From: Phenylobacterium sp. J426
GTDB lineage: Bacteria; Pseudomonadota; Alphaproteobacteria; Caulobacterales; Caulobacteraceae
Assembly (NCBI RefSeq): GCF_024699945.1
Contig: NZ_JAJOMY010000001.1
Span: 2,170,001 to 2,234,000, forward strand
DNA: 64,000 bases
Direction: 5' to 3'
Shown here: positions 55,420 through 63,271 of the stretch, one piece after another
How the letters are laid out: every line of letters begins with the position of its first letter
Position numbering within the stretch: position 1 is the first letter of the stretch
Translations under genes and position numbers: made by a program
Notes under the pieces: model-generated
What the model was told of the DNA's origin: nothing
The model's database searches: none
Seen by the model: only the letters and a program-made list of their open reading frames with translations

Positions 55420-56355
55420 ATGGCGATGCTAGAGCTGTCTTCGCGATGGGTTTTGCACTTGGAGATTGCGATGCTGAGCAATCCTGCCGAAGCGCCCACG
55501 CTGTGGCTACGGGACGAAATGGGGGTGTTGTTCGAAGCCCTAGAAACCGGCCAAGCTGTTCAGTTAATCAACAACGAGACGGCAGCCATTCGGCTTCGAG
55601 ACATCCGCTTCGATGCTGAGCACGACGCCTTGATCCTGCTCTTTAACTATTCAGATAAGAACATCTCTGACCCGGTGTTCGAGAACCTTGAGACAGGCGA
55701 CCTGCGCACCGAACCTAAGCTTGAGGGCGAAGGCGTGGCAGTATCTGCTCACATGGTAGTGGATCTGCGGCCGGTACAGGCCGGCGTGTCTGCGTACAGG
55801 GCAGTCTTGGAAGATGCGCCAGGCATCGGGCGATCGAAGATCGAGCCGTTCCTTACCTACCTCTACAGGATCGCTTCTCGCATCCAGTTCGCAGCGCCGG
55901 ATGGGCGGGTGAAGCGGTGTCGGCCGCTGTTTGAAATGTCGGGCAGGCAGAGCGAGACCCTGCGTAATGATCTCCAGAACGGCAGACTGTCTATGATCGA
56001 GCTAGTCCAGCATCTGCCGGCGGGCGACGGTTTCGATGAGGATGGCGGCGTCAGGGTCGAAGCAAGAACTCTCAAGCTCAGCGTGGAACAACATGCGGGT
56101 GAGCAAGCTATCGACCTTCTCAACCGCGTACGCGGGCGTGCCCGCGAGCTCGGCTATCCGAACATGAAAGTGCGTTGGACCCAGGGGCGACAAAAAAGCG
56201 CCGAGTTTGGCACTGCTAGAGAGGATGCTGGCGACGTTTTGGTCTTCAGAACTACCGAAATCCGGTCCGACGTGCCTTTGCCTCAATGTGAAAGCCGCAT
56301 CCGTGATGCCTCGGCCACGCGCCTCATTGAGGTCCTGCGCGCCGACGAGGAATGA
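55420..56355 (+). CDS. Island protein 1, soluble, unknown function (311 aa)
   Basis: 311 residues. The ATG at 55420 has GGGAGG eight bases upstream; an ATG at 55471 with GGAG is an alternative. No signal or membrane segment. The N-terminal ~80 residues look like a beta-rich domain (ALETGQAVQLINNETAAIRLRDIRFDAEHDALILLFNYSD). The rest is alpha/beta with IQFAAPDGRVKRCRPLFEMSGRQSETLRNDL. No nuclease, kinase or ATPase motif is evident. Codon use is visibly less G/C-biased than neighbours. It ends eight bases before the start of the membrane-protein gene. Unknown; a role as one half of a two-part system is likely from the pairing. Confidence 0.75.
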   Translation: MAMLELSSRWVLHLEIAMLSNPAEAPTLWLRDEMGVLFEALETGQAVQLINNETAAIRLRDIRFDAEHDALILLFNYSDKNISDPVFENLETGDLRTEPKLEGEGVAVSAHMVVDLRPVQAGVSAYRAVLEDAPGIGRSKIEPFLTYLYRIASRIQFAAPDGRVKRCRPLFEMSGRQSETLRNDLQNGRLSMIELVQHLPAGDGFDEDGGVRVEARTLKLSVEQHAGEQAIDLLNRVRGRARELGYPNMKVRWTQGRQKSAEFGTAREDAGDVLVFRTTEIRSDVPLPQCESRIRDASATRLIEVLRADEE

Positions 56356-56362
56356 TGTCTAA

Positions 56363-56941
56363 TTGAACCGGCTACTTCAACCGTTGGCCTACTGGCGTAT
56401 CCGTCATCCTGCGAAGTGGCGGTATGATCTGGGGCTGCCTGCAGCCGTTGCCGTGCCGCTAGCGGCGCTTCTGCTGTGGGGGCCGCTAGATCTTAATCTG
56501 GTCGGGCAAAATGGCCTGCTCGACAAGATAAACGGTCTAATTGGCATCCTGTCGGGATTTTTCATTGCGGCTTTGGCCGCAGTGGCAACGTTTGATCGCC
56601 CTTCTATGGATGATCCGATGCCGGGTGACCCGCCGAAGCTGCGAATTGTCGAGCGTGGCGCAGCATATGATGTTGCGATGTCGCGTCGTCTATTCCTGAG
56701 CATGCTGTTCGGATATTTGAGCCTCGCTTCGTTCGGAATTTACTTCTTCGGGAGCGTCCTGCAACTCGCCGCTCAAGCTGATGCGGATATAAGCGCGCGG
56801 GTCATGTTTTTTGCTCGACCCGTACTAACTGCCAGTTATCTATTCGTTGTGTCGAACATATTCGTCAATACTGCTCTCGGAATATACTATTTATCTTATC
56901 GGCTCCATGATGTGACGTCGAAGCTTGTCCAAAGAGAATAG
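56363..56941 (+). CDS. Island protein 2, four-pass membrane protein (192 aa)
   Basis: 192 residues from a TTG at 56363, seven bases after the preceding stop, so probably translated together with island protein 1. Four transmembrane segments are visible: residues ~24-41, 58-77, 110-136 and 153-177. A cytosolic loop of ~30 residues between segments two and three (FDRPSMDDPMPGDPPKLRIVERGAAYD) is acidic and proline-rich. There is no enzyme motif. Membrane partners of soluble sensors are common in phage-defence and stress modules, but that role here is an inference. Its stop is eight bases from the converging partner gene. Confidence 0.75.
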   Translation: MNRLLQPLAYWRIRHPAKWRYDLGLPAAVAVPLAALLLWGPLDLNLVGQNGLLDKINGLIGILSGFFIAALAAVATFDRPSMDDPMPGDPPKLRIVERGAAYDVAMSRRLFLSMLFGYLSLASFGIYFFGSVLQLAAQADADISARVMFFARPVLTASYLFVVSNIFVNTALGIYYLSYRLHDVTSKLVQRE

Positions 56942-56949
56942 TTACTCCG

Positions 56950-57342
56950 TCATCCGCCGCGAATAGCAAGAGAATTAAGTCGAGCTCCCACCAGTGCTTC
57001 CACCAGCTTCTGCTCAAGAGTTCCGATATTATCTTCTTTGACGATGTGGACGTTGCGGTATTTTGCTAATGCAGCAAGCTCGCGTCTGCTGAGATTCAGT
57101 TTCTCCATCTGACGCAGCGCGTCTTCCCGGCTCGCCGCGCTGCCAAGCTCTTGCAATGTTTTCTCGACCCAGATGCGGTCAATCTTCTCCGTTGGCCCGC
57201 GTCGAGGAGCGATGTCGCGCCCACGCACGGGCTTGGGTCGTTTGCTCATGCCATTAATGAGCGCCTCGACATCCTCGGGGGAGGCGTTCTCGACCGCTCG
57301 TGCGAGAGCCCGCAACAGCTTCGCGAATGTTGGTCCATCCAT
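56950..57342 (-). CDS. Island protein 3, small partner of the ParA-like ATPase (130 aa)
   Basis: 130 residues. The N-terminus MDGPTFAKLLRALARAVENASPEDVEALINGM is helical. A basic linker (SKRPKPVRGRDIAPRRGP) leads to a C-terminal helical domain (ELAALAKYRNVHIVKEDNIGTLEQKLVEALVGARLNSLAIRGG). It starts two bases after the stop of the ParA-like gene, so the pair is one operon. Size, charge and position suit an adaptor or DNA-binding partner of the ATPase. No ParB or known toxin motif is visible. Confidence 0.75.
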   Translation of the reverse strand: MDGPTFAKLLRALARAVENASPEDVEALINGMSKRPKPVRGRDIAPRRGPTEKIDRIWVEKTLQELGSAASREDALRQMEKLNLSRRELAALAKYRNVHIVKEDNIGTLEQKLVEALVGARLNSLAIRGG

Positions 57343-57344
57343 GG

Positions 57345-58274
57345 CTAAATTCCGAGAGTTGTAGCGAACTCAGTCGTAACGGCCTCTAGGCCGTCGACTA
57401 CGCTTTGATGGCTTTGATTGTTGTGGGCGGTTAAGACCACGGGCACCCCGTACTCCGGAGCGCCTGCGAACAACGTGTCGTTCCGTTTGATATAGGATTC
57501 GAAGACGGGGAGCTCGCTGTCGCGCTGCACGCGCGCGATATAATTGCGCTGAGCCGAAATGGGTCGGTCACCGTACTCTTGGATCATCGTAAACACGATG
57601 CCGACGACCGCCGGCTCGATTGGCTCGTCACCATCCACTGAGTCTACGGCTACATATTCGTTGTAGTCTTTAATCAATCCGCGAATGCTTCGCATCAGGT
57701 AGTCAATGCCAAGGGTTGATAGTTCATCGGGGCGAGTTGGGACTAGGATGTAGTCACTGGCAATGATCGCGGTTTTTGTGACGATGTTGAAGTTGGGAGG
57801 GCAGTCAATCAGGACGATGTCATAGTCCATTTCCTCGGCGAGGACTTCCAGGCCTTCGGCGAGGCGTCGGTGGATTGCGATGAAGTTTTTCTTGGCTTGG
57901 GAGAGATTCGCGCCACCCAGCTTCGTTGCCAACTCCAAATCAACGTTGATCAGGCCAAGGTGCGAGTAGATCACATCGAGCTCACCGCGGCCTCTGAGCT
58001 TTTGCTTCATGCGCTCAGGGCTGTGGACCAACTCGGATAAAGGCATCGGCGCGCCAGACTCGTGCGCGTCGAACCAGGCTTTGATTGTCCCGGACGCCTC
58101 GAAATTTGAACTCCATTCATCAGGCTTGATAAACGAAAAGGTCAGGCTTGCTTGTGCGTCCAGATCGATGAGCAGCACGCGTTTGCCTCGCCAAGCTAGC
58201 TCTGCGCCAAGGTTGGCGGTGAGTGATGTTTTGCCGACGCCACCCTTGTAGTTAATGACCGAAACTACCTTCAT
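57345..58274 (-). CDS. Island protein 4, ParA/MinD-family ATPase
   Basis: 309 residues. The deviant Walker A KGGVGKTS lies at 10-17, Walker A' in LLIDLDAQAS near 35-44 and Walker B in YDIVLIDCPPNFN near 155. The fold is that of ParA/MinD/Soj ATPases that position cargo or partition DNA. There is no adjacent parB and no parS-like repeat. The cargo is therefore unknown, and the small gene after it is the likely partner. It is more A+T-rich than the chromosome and probably acquired. Start ATG fits the family's MKVVSVINYKGGVGKT. Confidence 0.92.
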   Translation of the reverse strand: MKVVSVINYKGGVGKTSLTANLGAELAWRGKRVLLIDLDAQASLTFSFIKPDEWSSNFEASGTIKAWFDAHESGAPMPLSELVHSPERMKQKLRGRGELDVIYSHLGLINVDLELATKLGGANLSQAKKNFIAIHRRLAEGLEVLAEEMDYDIVLIDCPPNFNIVTKTAIIASDYILVPTRPDELSTLGIDYLMRSIRGLIKDYNEYVAVDSVDGDEPIEPAVVGIVFTMIQEYGDRPISAQRNYIARVQRDSELPVFESYIKRNDTLFAGAPEYGVPVVLTAHNNQSHQSVVDGLEAVTTEFATTLGI

Positions 58275-58414
58275 CTTCCGTCCCCGGCCCCTCGCTTTGG
58301 CGCACCTTATCTACCGGGGTTTGGAGGCGCTAGACGGTTGGGTCGGCTTCCGTGCAGTGGTGGGATCGGCCGATAGCTGCTGAGCCACATTACGCGTTAC
58401 GCCTCACTCTGCTC

Positions 58415-58792
58415 CTAGTCCTCCCGATCCCGCGCATAGCTCCGCGCCAGCGGAAACGGCGGCAACCACCCCTCCCGCCGGATGGTCCAGTTCTCGTAGG
58501 TCGGGGTGAGCTGGTCCGGGGCGTCGAGCGCCCCTAGGTGCACCTCCACCTCGTCGGCGTAGCGGGCGAAGACGGAGGAGCCGCAGCGGGGGCAGAAGTG
58601 GCGGTTCTTCCAGTGGCGGGTCTCGCCCTCGATGGCGACCGAGGCCTCCGGGAAGATGGCGGCGGCGAAGAACAGCGCCCCGTGGTGCTTGCGGCAGTCG
58701 AGGCAGTGGCAGATCCCCACGCGGTTCGGCTGGCCTGTCGCCGTGAGCCGCACCTCGCCGCACAGGCAGCCGCCGGTGAAGGTCTCGGACAT
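58415..58792 (-). CDS. GFA family protein (Gfa-like zinc fold)
   Basis: 125 residues. The zinc-binding cysteine pattern GGCLCGEVRL, CHCLDCRKHHGALF and CPRCGSSVFAR is diagnostic of the GFA fold, found in glutathione-dependent formaldehyde-activating enzyme and many relatives. Most such relatives have no proven formaldehyde role. A short Asp/Glu-rich middle follows the first site. It lies between the island and uvrB, on the same strand as both, and separates island from housekeeping DNA. Confidence 0.88.
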   Translation of the reverse strand: MSETFTGGCLCGEVRLTATGQPNRVGICHCLDCRKHHGALFFAAAIFPEASVAIEGETRHWKNRHFCPRCGSSVFARYADEVEVHLGALDAPDQLTPTYENWTIRREGWLPPFPLARSYARDRED

Positions 58793-58904
58793 CGTGGGGC
58801 TCCGGTTCGATGGGGACGGTCGGGGTTTAAGTTCTGGCGGGGAGGTTGGCTCCGCCTTGCCGGCGCCTCAAGGCGCAGGCTCGGCCCGGCCTTAGGCGCC
58901 GCCC

Positions 58905-61154
58905 CTACCGCCGCCCACGGCCCTTTCGGAACGCTTCGGCCTTCTCGGCCCGCGCCTCGGCCCGGACGCGCTTGACCGCATCCTTGTCGCCCGTCTCGCC
59001 CTCGCCCGCCAGGGCGTCGGCGGCGAACTCCAGGTCCAGCAGCTTCAGCCGCTTGACCTCGTCGCGCAGGCGGGCGGCCTCCTCGAACTCGAGGTTCGAG
59101 GCCGCCTCGCGCATCCGGTTCTCGAGGTCGCGCAGGGTGGCCTTGAAGTTGTCGCCCATGAACGGCTTGCCGTTCTCGGCGACGCCGACCGGCACCAGCA
59201 CGTGGTCCTTCTCGTAGGGGCTCGCCAGGATGTCCTTGATCTGGCTCTTCACGCTCTCGGGCGTGATGCCGTGCTCGAGGTTGTAGGCCTCCTGCTTCTC
59301 GCGGCGGCGCTGCGTCTCGGCCATCGCCCGCTCCATCGAGCCGGTGATGTGGTCGGCGTAGAGGACCACCTTGCCCTCCACGTTCCGCGCCGCCCGGCCG
59401 ATGGTCTGGATCAGCGAGGTCTCCGAGCGCAGGAAGCCCTCCTTGTCGGCGTCGAGGATGCCCACGAAGCCGCACTCGGGGATGTCGAGGCCTTCCCGCA
59501 GTAGGTTGATGCCGACCAGGATGTCGAAGGCGCCGAGCCTGAGGTCGCGGATGATCTCGATCCGCTCCAGGGTGTCGACGTCGGAGTGCATGTAGCGCAC
59601 GCGCAGGCCCTGCTCGTGCATGTACTCGGTCAGGTCCTCGGCCATCTTCTTGGTCAGCACGGTGATCAGGCTGCGGTAGCCGTTCGCCGTCGTCTGGCGG
59701 ACCATGTCGATGACGTCGTCCACCTGGCTGAAGCCGTCCTTCGAGACCGGGCGCACCTCCACCGGCGGGTCGATGAGGCCCGTCGGGCGGATCACCTGCT
59801 CGGCGAAGACGCCGCCCGAGCGTTCCATCTCCCACGGCCCCGGCGTGGCCGACACGTGCACCGTGTCCGGCCGCATGGCGTCCCACTCCTCGAACTTCAG
59901 CGGCCGGTTGTCGATGCACGACGGCAGCCGGAAGCCGTACTCCGCCAGCGTGAACTTCCGCCGGTAGTCGCCCCGGTACATGCCGCCGATCTGCGGCACG
60001 GTCTGGTGGCTCTCGTCGACGAACAGCAGGGCGTTGTCGGGGATGTATTCGAAGAACGTCGGCGGCGGCTCGCCCGGCCGGCGGCCGGTCAGGTAGCGCG
60101 AATAGTTCTCGATGCCGGCGCAGGAGCCGGTGGCCTCGATCATCTCGATGTCGAAGGTGGTGCGCTGCTCCAGCCGCTGGGCCTCCAGCAGCTTGCCGTT
60201 GGCCACCAGCCAGTCGAGGCGCTCCTTCAGCTCCACCTTGATCTGGTTGATCGCCTGCCGGAGCGTCGGCCGCGGCGTCACGTAGTGGCTGTTGGCGTAG
60301 ATCTTCACGCCCTCCAGCTCCGAGGTCTTCTTGCCGGTCAGCGGGTCGAACTCGACGATGGCCTCGATCTCGTCGCCGAACAGGCTGATGCGCCAGGCGC
60401 GGTCTTCGTAGTGGGCCGGGAAGATCTCGATGGTGTCGCCGCGCCGGCGGAACGTGCCGCGCTCGAAGGCCTGGTCGTTGCGCTTGTACTGCAGGGCCAC
60501 GAGGTCGCCGAGCAGCTTCTTCTCGTCGATCCGGTCGCCGGGCTTCAGCTGGAAGGTCATGGCCGAATAGGTCTCGACCGAGCCGATGCCGTAGATGCAC
60601 GAGACCGAGGCCACGACGATGACGTCGTCGCGCTCCAGGATCGCCCGCGTCGCCGAGTGGCGCATCCGGTCGATCTGCTCGTTAATCGAGCTGTCCTTCT
60701 CGATGTAGGTGTCCGTCCGCGGCACATAGGCCTCGGGCTGGTAGTAGTCGTAGTAGGAGACGAAGAACTCGACCGCGTTCTCGGGGAAGAAGCTCTTGAA
60801 CTCGGAATAGAGCTGGGCCGCCAGCGTCTTGTTGGGCGCCAGGATCAGCGCCGGCCGCTGGGTCTGCTCGATGACCTTGGCCATGGTGAAGGTCTTGCCC
60901 GAGCCGGTGACGCCCAGCAGCACCTGGTCGTGCTCGCGGCCCTCGAGCCCCTCGACCAGCTCCTTGATCGCCTGCGGCTGGTCGCCGGCCGGCTCGTAGC
61001 TGGAGACCAGCTTGAACTTGCGGCCGCCCTCGCTCTTCTGCGGCCGCTCCGGACGGTGCGGCTTCCACAGCAGCGGCATGGTGTTCTCGTCGTAGTCGAA
61101 GGCTCCGGACATGTCGGAGACGCCGGCAGGCGCGGGAACTTGGGCTTTGGGCAT
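58905..61154 (-). CDS. uvrB: Excinuclease ABC subunit UvrB
   Basis: 749 residues from the ATG at 61152-61154; a longer open frame reaches upstream but lacks homology. The helicase motifs [17 protein letters not shown], the beta-hairpin region ([21 protein letters not shown]), [17 protein letters not shown] and TIGRAARN are present. The C-terminal UVR motif lies near [22 protein letters not shown]. UvrB loads at DNA damage with UvrA and nicks with UvrC. The C-terminus is basic ([13 protein letters not shown]). The gene is divergent from the cyclophilin gene, whose start lies 85 bases away. No clear SOS box (GTTC-N7-GTTC) was found in the gap. Confidence 0.97.
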   Translation of the reverse strand: MPKAQVPAPAGVSDMSGAFDYDENTMPLLWKPHRPERPQKSEGGRKFKLVSSYEPAGDQPQAIKELVEGLEGREHDQVLLGVTGSGKTFTMAKVIEQTQRPALILAPNKTLAAQLYSEFKSFFPENAVEFFVSYYDYYQPEAYVPRTDTYIEKDSSINEQIDRMRHSATRAILERDDVIVVASVSCIYGIGSVETYSAMTFQLKPGDRIDEKKLLGDLVALQYKRNDQAFERGTFRRRGDTIEIFPAHYEDRAWRISLFGDEIEAIVEFDPLTGKKTSELEGVKIYANSHYVTPRPTLRQAINQIKVELKERLDWLVANGKLLEAQRLEQRTTFDIEMIEATGSCAGIENYSRYLTGRRPGEPPPTFFEYIPDNALLFVDESHQTVPQIGGMYRGDYRRKFTLAEYGFRLPSCIDNRPLKFEEWDAMRPDTVHVSATPGPWEMERSGGVFAEQVIRPTGLIDPPVEVRPVSKDGFSQVDDVIDMVRQTTANGYRSLITVLTKKMAEDLTEYMHEQGLRVRYMHSDVDTLERIEIIRDLRLGAFDILVGINLLREGLDIPECGFVGILDADKEGFLRSETSLIQTIGRAARNVEGKVVLYADHITGSMERAMAETQRRREKQEAYNLEHGITPESVKSQIKDILASPYEKDHVLVPVGVAENGKPFMGDNFKATLRDLENRMREAASNLEFEEAARLRDEVKRLKLLDLEFAADALAGEGETGDKDAVKRVRAEARAEKAEAFRKGRGRR

Positions 61155-61239
61155 GGGCGTGAACGTAGGTATTCCAGGCTGTGTCCGCCACCATAACGCA
61201 CAGGGCTGCTGACAGCAGAGTGGCAGCATCGGAGGAGAG

Positions 61240-62000
61240 ATGATCGCGCTGGCTCTGGCGGCCGCCCTGGCGGCTTCCGACTTCCGGCCGCTGGACCCGG
61301 AGAACACCCTGGTCATCGAGACCAGCAAGGGCCGGGTGGTGGTCGAGATGCAGCCGGCGATGGCGCCCAGGGCCGTCGCGCGGATCAAGACGCTGGCCCG
61401 GGAGGGCGTCTACGACGGCCTGCAGTTCCACCGCGTCATCGACGGCTTCGTCGCCCAGACCGGCAACCCCGACAACCGCGACGGCGGGGCCTCGGGCCAT
61501 CCGGACCTGCCGCCGGAGTTCCAGTTCCGCGTGCCGGCCGAGGCGGTGTCGATCGCCGTGGAACGCAGCGACGGGATCGAGGGCCTGATGGGCGCGACGC
61601 CCTTCGCCGGGGTGAGGATGGCCGACGGCCGGGTGCGCGGCTGCTGGGCGCCTACTGCCCGGGCGTGGTCGGGATGGGCCGGCAGGCCGACCCCGGCACC
61701 GCCAACTCGGAGATCTTCTTCATGCGGGCTCCGGCCCGGAGGCTGGATCACGAGTACACCGTCTGGGGCCGGGTGGTGCAGGGGCAGGCGGCGATCCTTG
61801 CCGTCGCCGCCGGCGAGCCGCCGAAGGTCCCCGACCTGATGCTGAAGGCCCGGGTCGCCGCCGACCTCCCCGCCGCCGAGCGCCCGACCGTCCGGGTGCT
61901 CGACGAGAAGGGTCCCGCCTTCGCCGCCCGGCTGGCTGCGCTCAAGGCCGAGAAGGGCGCCGCCTTCACGATCTGCGACGTGGACCTGCCCGTCCGGTAG
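61240..62000 (+). pseudogene. Cyclophilin-type peptidyl-prolyl isomerase, one frameshift
   Basis: GGAGGAG precedes the ATG at 61240. The N-terminus [12 protein letters not shown] may be a short signal peptide. [57 protein letters not shown] is the cyclophilin core. After GRVRGCW the frame is lost and resumes as VGMGRQADPGTANSEIFFMRAPARRLDHEYTVWGRVVQG. One base is missing in the GGG run 61646-61648, where expected GGGG would give WGAYCPGVVGMG. Corrected length ~253 residues. Isomerises prolyl bonds, probably in the periplasm. The break is probably a sequence error. Confidence 0.85.
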
Positions 62001-62073
62001 CGCCCAGGTATTTCTACGGCTGCGACTCTCCGTCCGGTTGTTGCCCTCTCCTCAGACGCGTAAGCGGCGCCGT

Positions 62074-62248
62074 ATGAGGTACGAGGTGGTGGAAAACTCC
62101 GGCGAGTGGGTCGTCTCCCCGCGACGGCCAGGAACTCGCCCGGTTCGCCGGTCAGGACGAGGCGTTGCACGACGTCGCCGCCCGCCTCCGTGGCGCGGAC
62201 ACCACCCAGGCCACCACGCTCTGCATGCGCTACGAGCGCCGCAACTAG
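62074..62248 (+). pseudogene. Small protein gene (about 57 aa), one frameshift, DUF2188-like
   Basis: The frame begins MRYEVVENSGEWVVS. Removing one C from the run 62117-62120 gives RDGQELARFAGQDEALHDVAARLRGADTTQATTLCMRYERRN and a stop at 62246-62248. This resembles small DUF2188-like proteins with a 'GEW' strand and a terminal R/K-rich end. The restored product has a clear strand-helix pattern, which supports a real gene hidden by an error. Its stop is shared as CTAG with the converging 60-residue gene. Confidence 0.6.
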
Positions 62249-62427
62249 TCCGAGTTCGCGGGCTGCCGGCGCGCCTCGGCCGCGGCGGTCGTGAGCCGGC
62301 GGGCGGACTCCTCCGCCGCCTCCGGCGTGAGGGCGACGGCCACGGAGTCGGGGCCGAGCACGACAACCTCGCCCTCCACCGCATGGGCGGTCATGGCTTC
62401 CGAGAACGGTACTCTGAGCTCATTCAT
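62245..62427 (-). CDS. Small hypothetical protein (60 aa)
   Basis: 60 residues: MNELRVPFSEAMTAHAVEGEVVVLGPDSVAVALTPEAAEESARRLTTAAAEARRQP. It is a compact beta-then-helix pattern; the AVALTPEAAEESARRLTTAAAEA helix looks real. No family is recognised. Its stop overlaps that of the converging 57-residue gene in CTAG (62245-62248). It is divergent from the Crp/Fnr gene. No further function can be proposed. Confidence 0.6.
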   Translation of the reverse strand: MNELRVPFSEAMTAHAVEGEVVVLGPDSVAVALTPEAAEESARRLTTAAAEARRQPANSD

Positions 62428-62518
62428 CTTCTAGACCCTGCGCCGCCCACAACCCGGCGCCCGGGCAAGCTGTTCCCGACCCTGTGAACTGGCCAAGCCT
62501 CACCGCGTTGTGTGACGC

Positions 62519-63211
62519 GTGAGCCGCATCAATCACTTCCTGGACAGCCTGGACGCCCAGGACTTCGCGGCCATCGAGCCGCGGCTGGAGCGGGTGTCGC
62601 TGCGGCGTGACGACGTGCTCAACCAGACCGGCACGCCCGTCACCCACGTCTACATGCCCGTCGACTGCATCCTGTCGGTCGTCGTCGTCATGCGCGACGG
62701 GGCCCAGATCGAGAGCCGCACGATCGGCCGGGAAAGCGCTTACGGCCTGCTCCACGCCCTCGGCTCGCGCATCGCCTACGAGACGATGCTGGTGCAGGTG
62801 GCCGGCGACGCCTGGCGCATGCCCGCCGCCGAACTGCAGGCGGCGGCGGCGAAGAGTCCCGCGCTGACCCGGGCCATCGTCCAGCATGCCCAGGCGACGA
62901 GCGTGCAGTCGGCGCGGGCCGCGGCGTGCAACGCCCTGCACCCGGCGGAGAAGCGGCTGTGCCGCTGGCTGCTGATGACCCAGGACCGTCTCGACGCCGA
63001 CCTGGTGCCGCTCACCCAGGAACATCTGTCGATCATGCTGGGCGTGCAGCGGACCACGGTCACGGGCATCGCCTCGCAACTGCAGGCGCGCGGCGCGATC
63101 CGCTACTCCCGCGGGCGCATCCGGATCCTCGACCGCGGCTCGCTCGAGAGCTGCGCCTGTGAGTGCTACGGCGCGATCCAGGAGGCCGCGCGGCGGATCC
63201 TGGAGGACTGA
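62519..63211 (+). CDS. Crp/Fnr family transcriptional regulator
   Basis: 230 residues from a GTG. The N-terminal cyclic-nucleotide-binding-like domain (LERVSLRRDDVLNQTGTPVTHVYMPVDCILSVVVVMRDGAQIESRTIGRESAYGLL) lacks the Arg-Ser of cAMP-binding Crp and has no Fnr-type Cys cluster, so its signal is unknown. The C-terminal winged helix shows PLTQEHLSIMLGVQRTTVTGIASQLQARGAIRYSRGRIRILDR. It is a regulator of this broad family, probably of local genes or of a wider regulon that cannot be deduced here. Confidence 0.88.
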   Translation: MSRINHFLDSLDAQDFAAIEPRLERVSLRRDDVLNQTGTPVTHVYMPVDCILSVVVVMRDGAQIESRTIGRESAYGLLHALGSRIAYETMLVQVAGDAWRMPAAELQAAAAKSPALTRAIVQHAQATSVQSARAAACNALHPAEKRLCRWLLMTQDRLDADLVPLTQEHLSIMLGVQRTTVTGIASQLQARGAIRYSRGRIRILDRGSLESCACECYGAIQEAARRILED

Positions 63212-63271
63212 TCGCGCTTGCGGCGCCCCGGCGTTCCGGGCCAGATCGCGCGTTCCTCTGGAGGGTTGGGG

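Noticed and set aside
57345-58274. ParA-like gene as the chromosomal partition locus
   Set aside because: No parB, gid genes or parS-like sequence nearby, and the composition differs from the chromosome.
61155-61239. SOS box for uvrB
   Set aside because: The gap was read for GTTC-N7-GTTC on both strands and none was found.
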